Assembly (NCBI GenBank): GCA_034670405.1
Contig: JAXDDX010000001.1
Span: 4,878,501 to 4,942,500, forward strand
Reading direction: 5' to 3'
Origin: Hoplostethus atlanticus
Taxonomy: Eukaryota; Chordata; Actinopteri; Trachichthyiformes; Trachichthyidae
Length of the DNA: 64,000 bases
The notes under the pieces are model-generated. The model was not told the DNA's origin. It made no database searches and was given only the letters and a program-made list of their open reading frames with translations. The translations under genes and the position numbers were made by a program. Positions 63,456 through 64,000 of this stretch are shown piece by piece. Each line of letters starts with the position of its first letter. The stretch's first letter is position 1.

Positions 63456-64000
63456 GTCTTTGTTACAGTGGCTTAGCTGTGTGCCAAGTGAAACAACTAT
63501 GCCAGCAGCATATTTTGGTACAAAGCACACCCACCAGTGTGAACAAACACTGAATAACTATGTGCGCTCTCTCAGGCCATCTGTTATGTGAACAGTGACT
63601 TACATCTACTCAGCAAAGGAGCTGTGATAAGTAAAATATTTCATACTGGTGCTCCTTTTCCAACACTGGATAGCCTATTTACTGTTGATCCAAACATATC
63701 CAACAAACACACTTAATTTTATCTGGTACTTTATTCTGAATGAACACATTTAGATACAGGGCAGTGTATAAAATGATGGGGAAAAAATGAAACAAAACAT
63801 GTACAGTAAACAGCTTTAGGCTCTTTCTTAGGTATGGTAAAGATATAAAATAAATAGCAACACTGAAGCATAACAAAAGACAGAAAAAAATAAAGGCAAT
63901 AAGAAAAAGTACAGAATTTCAAGGAGATGTACAAAGAAAATCACAACTGAAGTAGTTGTAGTATTAAGGCATCAACAGGCGTTCGTTTAGTACAGGGCAC
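63456..64000. other. Right edge, nothing recognised
   Basis: AT-rich sequence upstream of the GPCR. Long A/T-rich minus-strand frames near 63680-63930 have no protein-like character. Confidence 0.5.

Overview
This is a vertebrate, almost certainly teleost fish, nuclear genomic window. Genes are split by GT-AG introns, intergenic DNA is AT-rich, teleost-type transposons are common, and the right-hand two thirds holds SVIP, GAS2, FANCF and SLC17A6 in the same order and relative orientation that I recall for human 11p14.3, here in about 37 kb.

Layout. (1) 1-3.9 kb: no gene recognised, apart from a candidate CCAAT/CHR promoter near 1.7-1.9 kb and a 0.8 kb segment that is repeated later. (2) 3.9-21.3 kb, plus strand: an intron-containing INCENP locus that looks disabled. 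It has a frameshift in exon 4, exon 5 cut by an endogenous retrovirus (ERV) LTR, the exons for the central coiled coil missing where a second ERV fragment sits, and a stop codon placed just before the conserved Thr-Ser-Ser motif of the IN-box. A 63-nt exon is present twice. Inside one INCENP intron sits a complete 7.7 kb CACTG-ended DNA transposon (6005-13733). It carries an intact 883-codon zinc-finger transposase gene and a SAMD3-like gene broken by one stop codon. (3) 18-22.7 kb: LTRs and non-autonomous hAT elements, several with clear target-site duplications. (4) 23.9-25.6 kb: SVIP, four short exons, 81 aa. (5) 28.9-43.7 kb, minus strand: GAS2, seven coding exons, 334 aa, plus probable 5' UTR exons. 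(6) 44.55-45.6 kb, plus strand: FANCF, single exon, 346 aa, divergent from GAS2 across a short shared promoter region. (7) 53.6-60.9 kb, minus strand: SLC17A6 (VGLUT2), twelve coding exons, 579 aa, complete. (8) 62.06-63.46 kb, minus strand: a two-exon P2Y-like class A GPCR.

How the genes relate. They do not form a pathway. INCENP (chromosomal passenger complex), FANCF (Fanconi core complex), SVIP (p97/VCP regulation), GAS2 (actin-microtubule crosslinking) and VGLUT2 (vesicular glutamate loading) are linked by ancient synteny. The most unusual material is the multiply damaged INCENP copy, and the CACTG transposon whose second gene belongs to a family usually annotated as the host gene SAMD3-like. 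An unoccupied paralogous copy of that transposon's target site is present in the same window.

All identifications come from reading translations against remembered family features. No database search was run.
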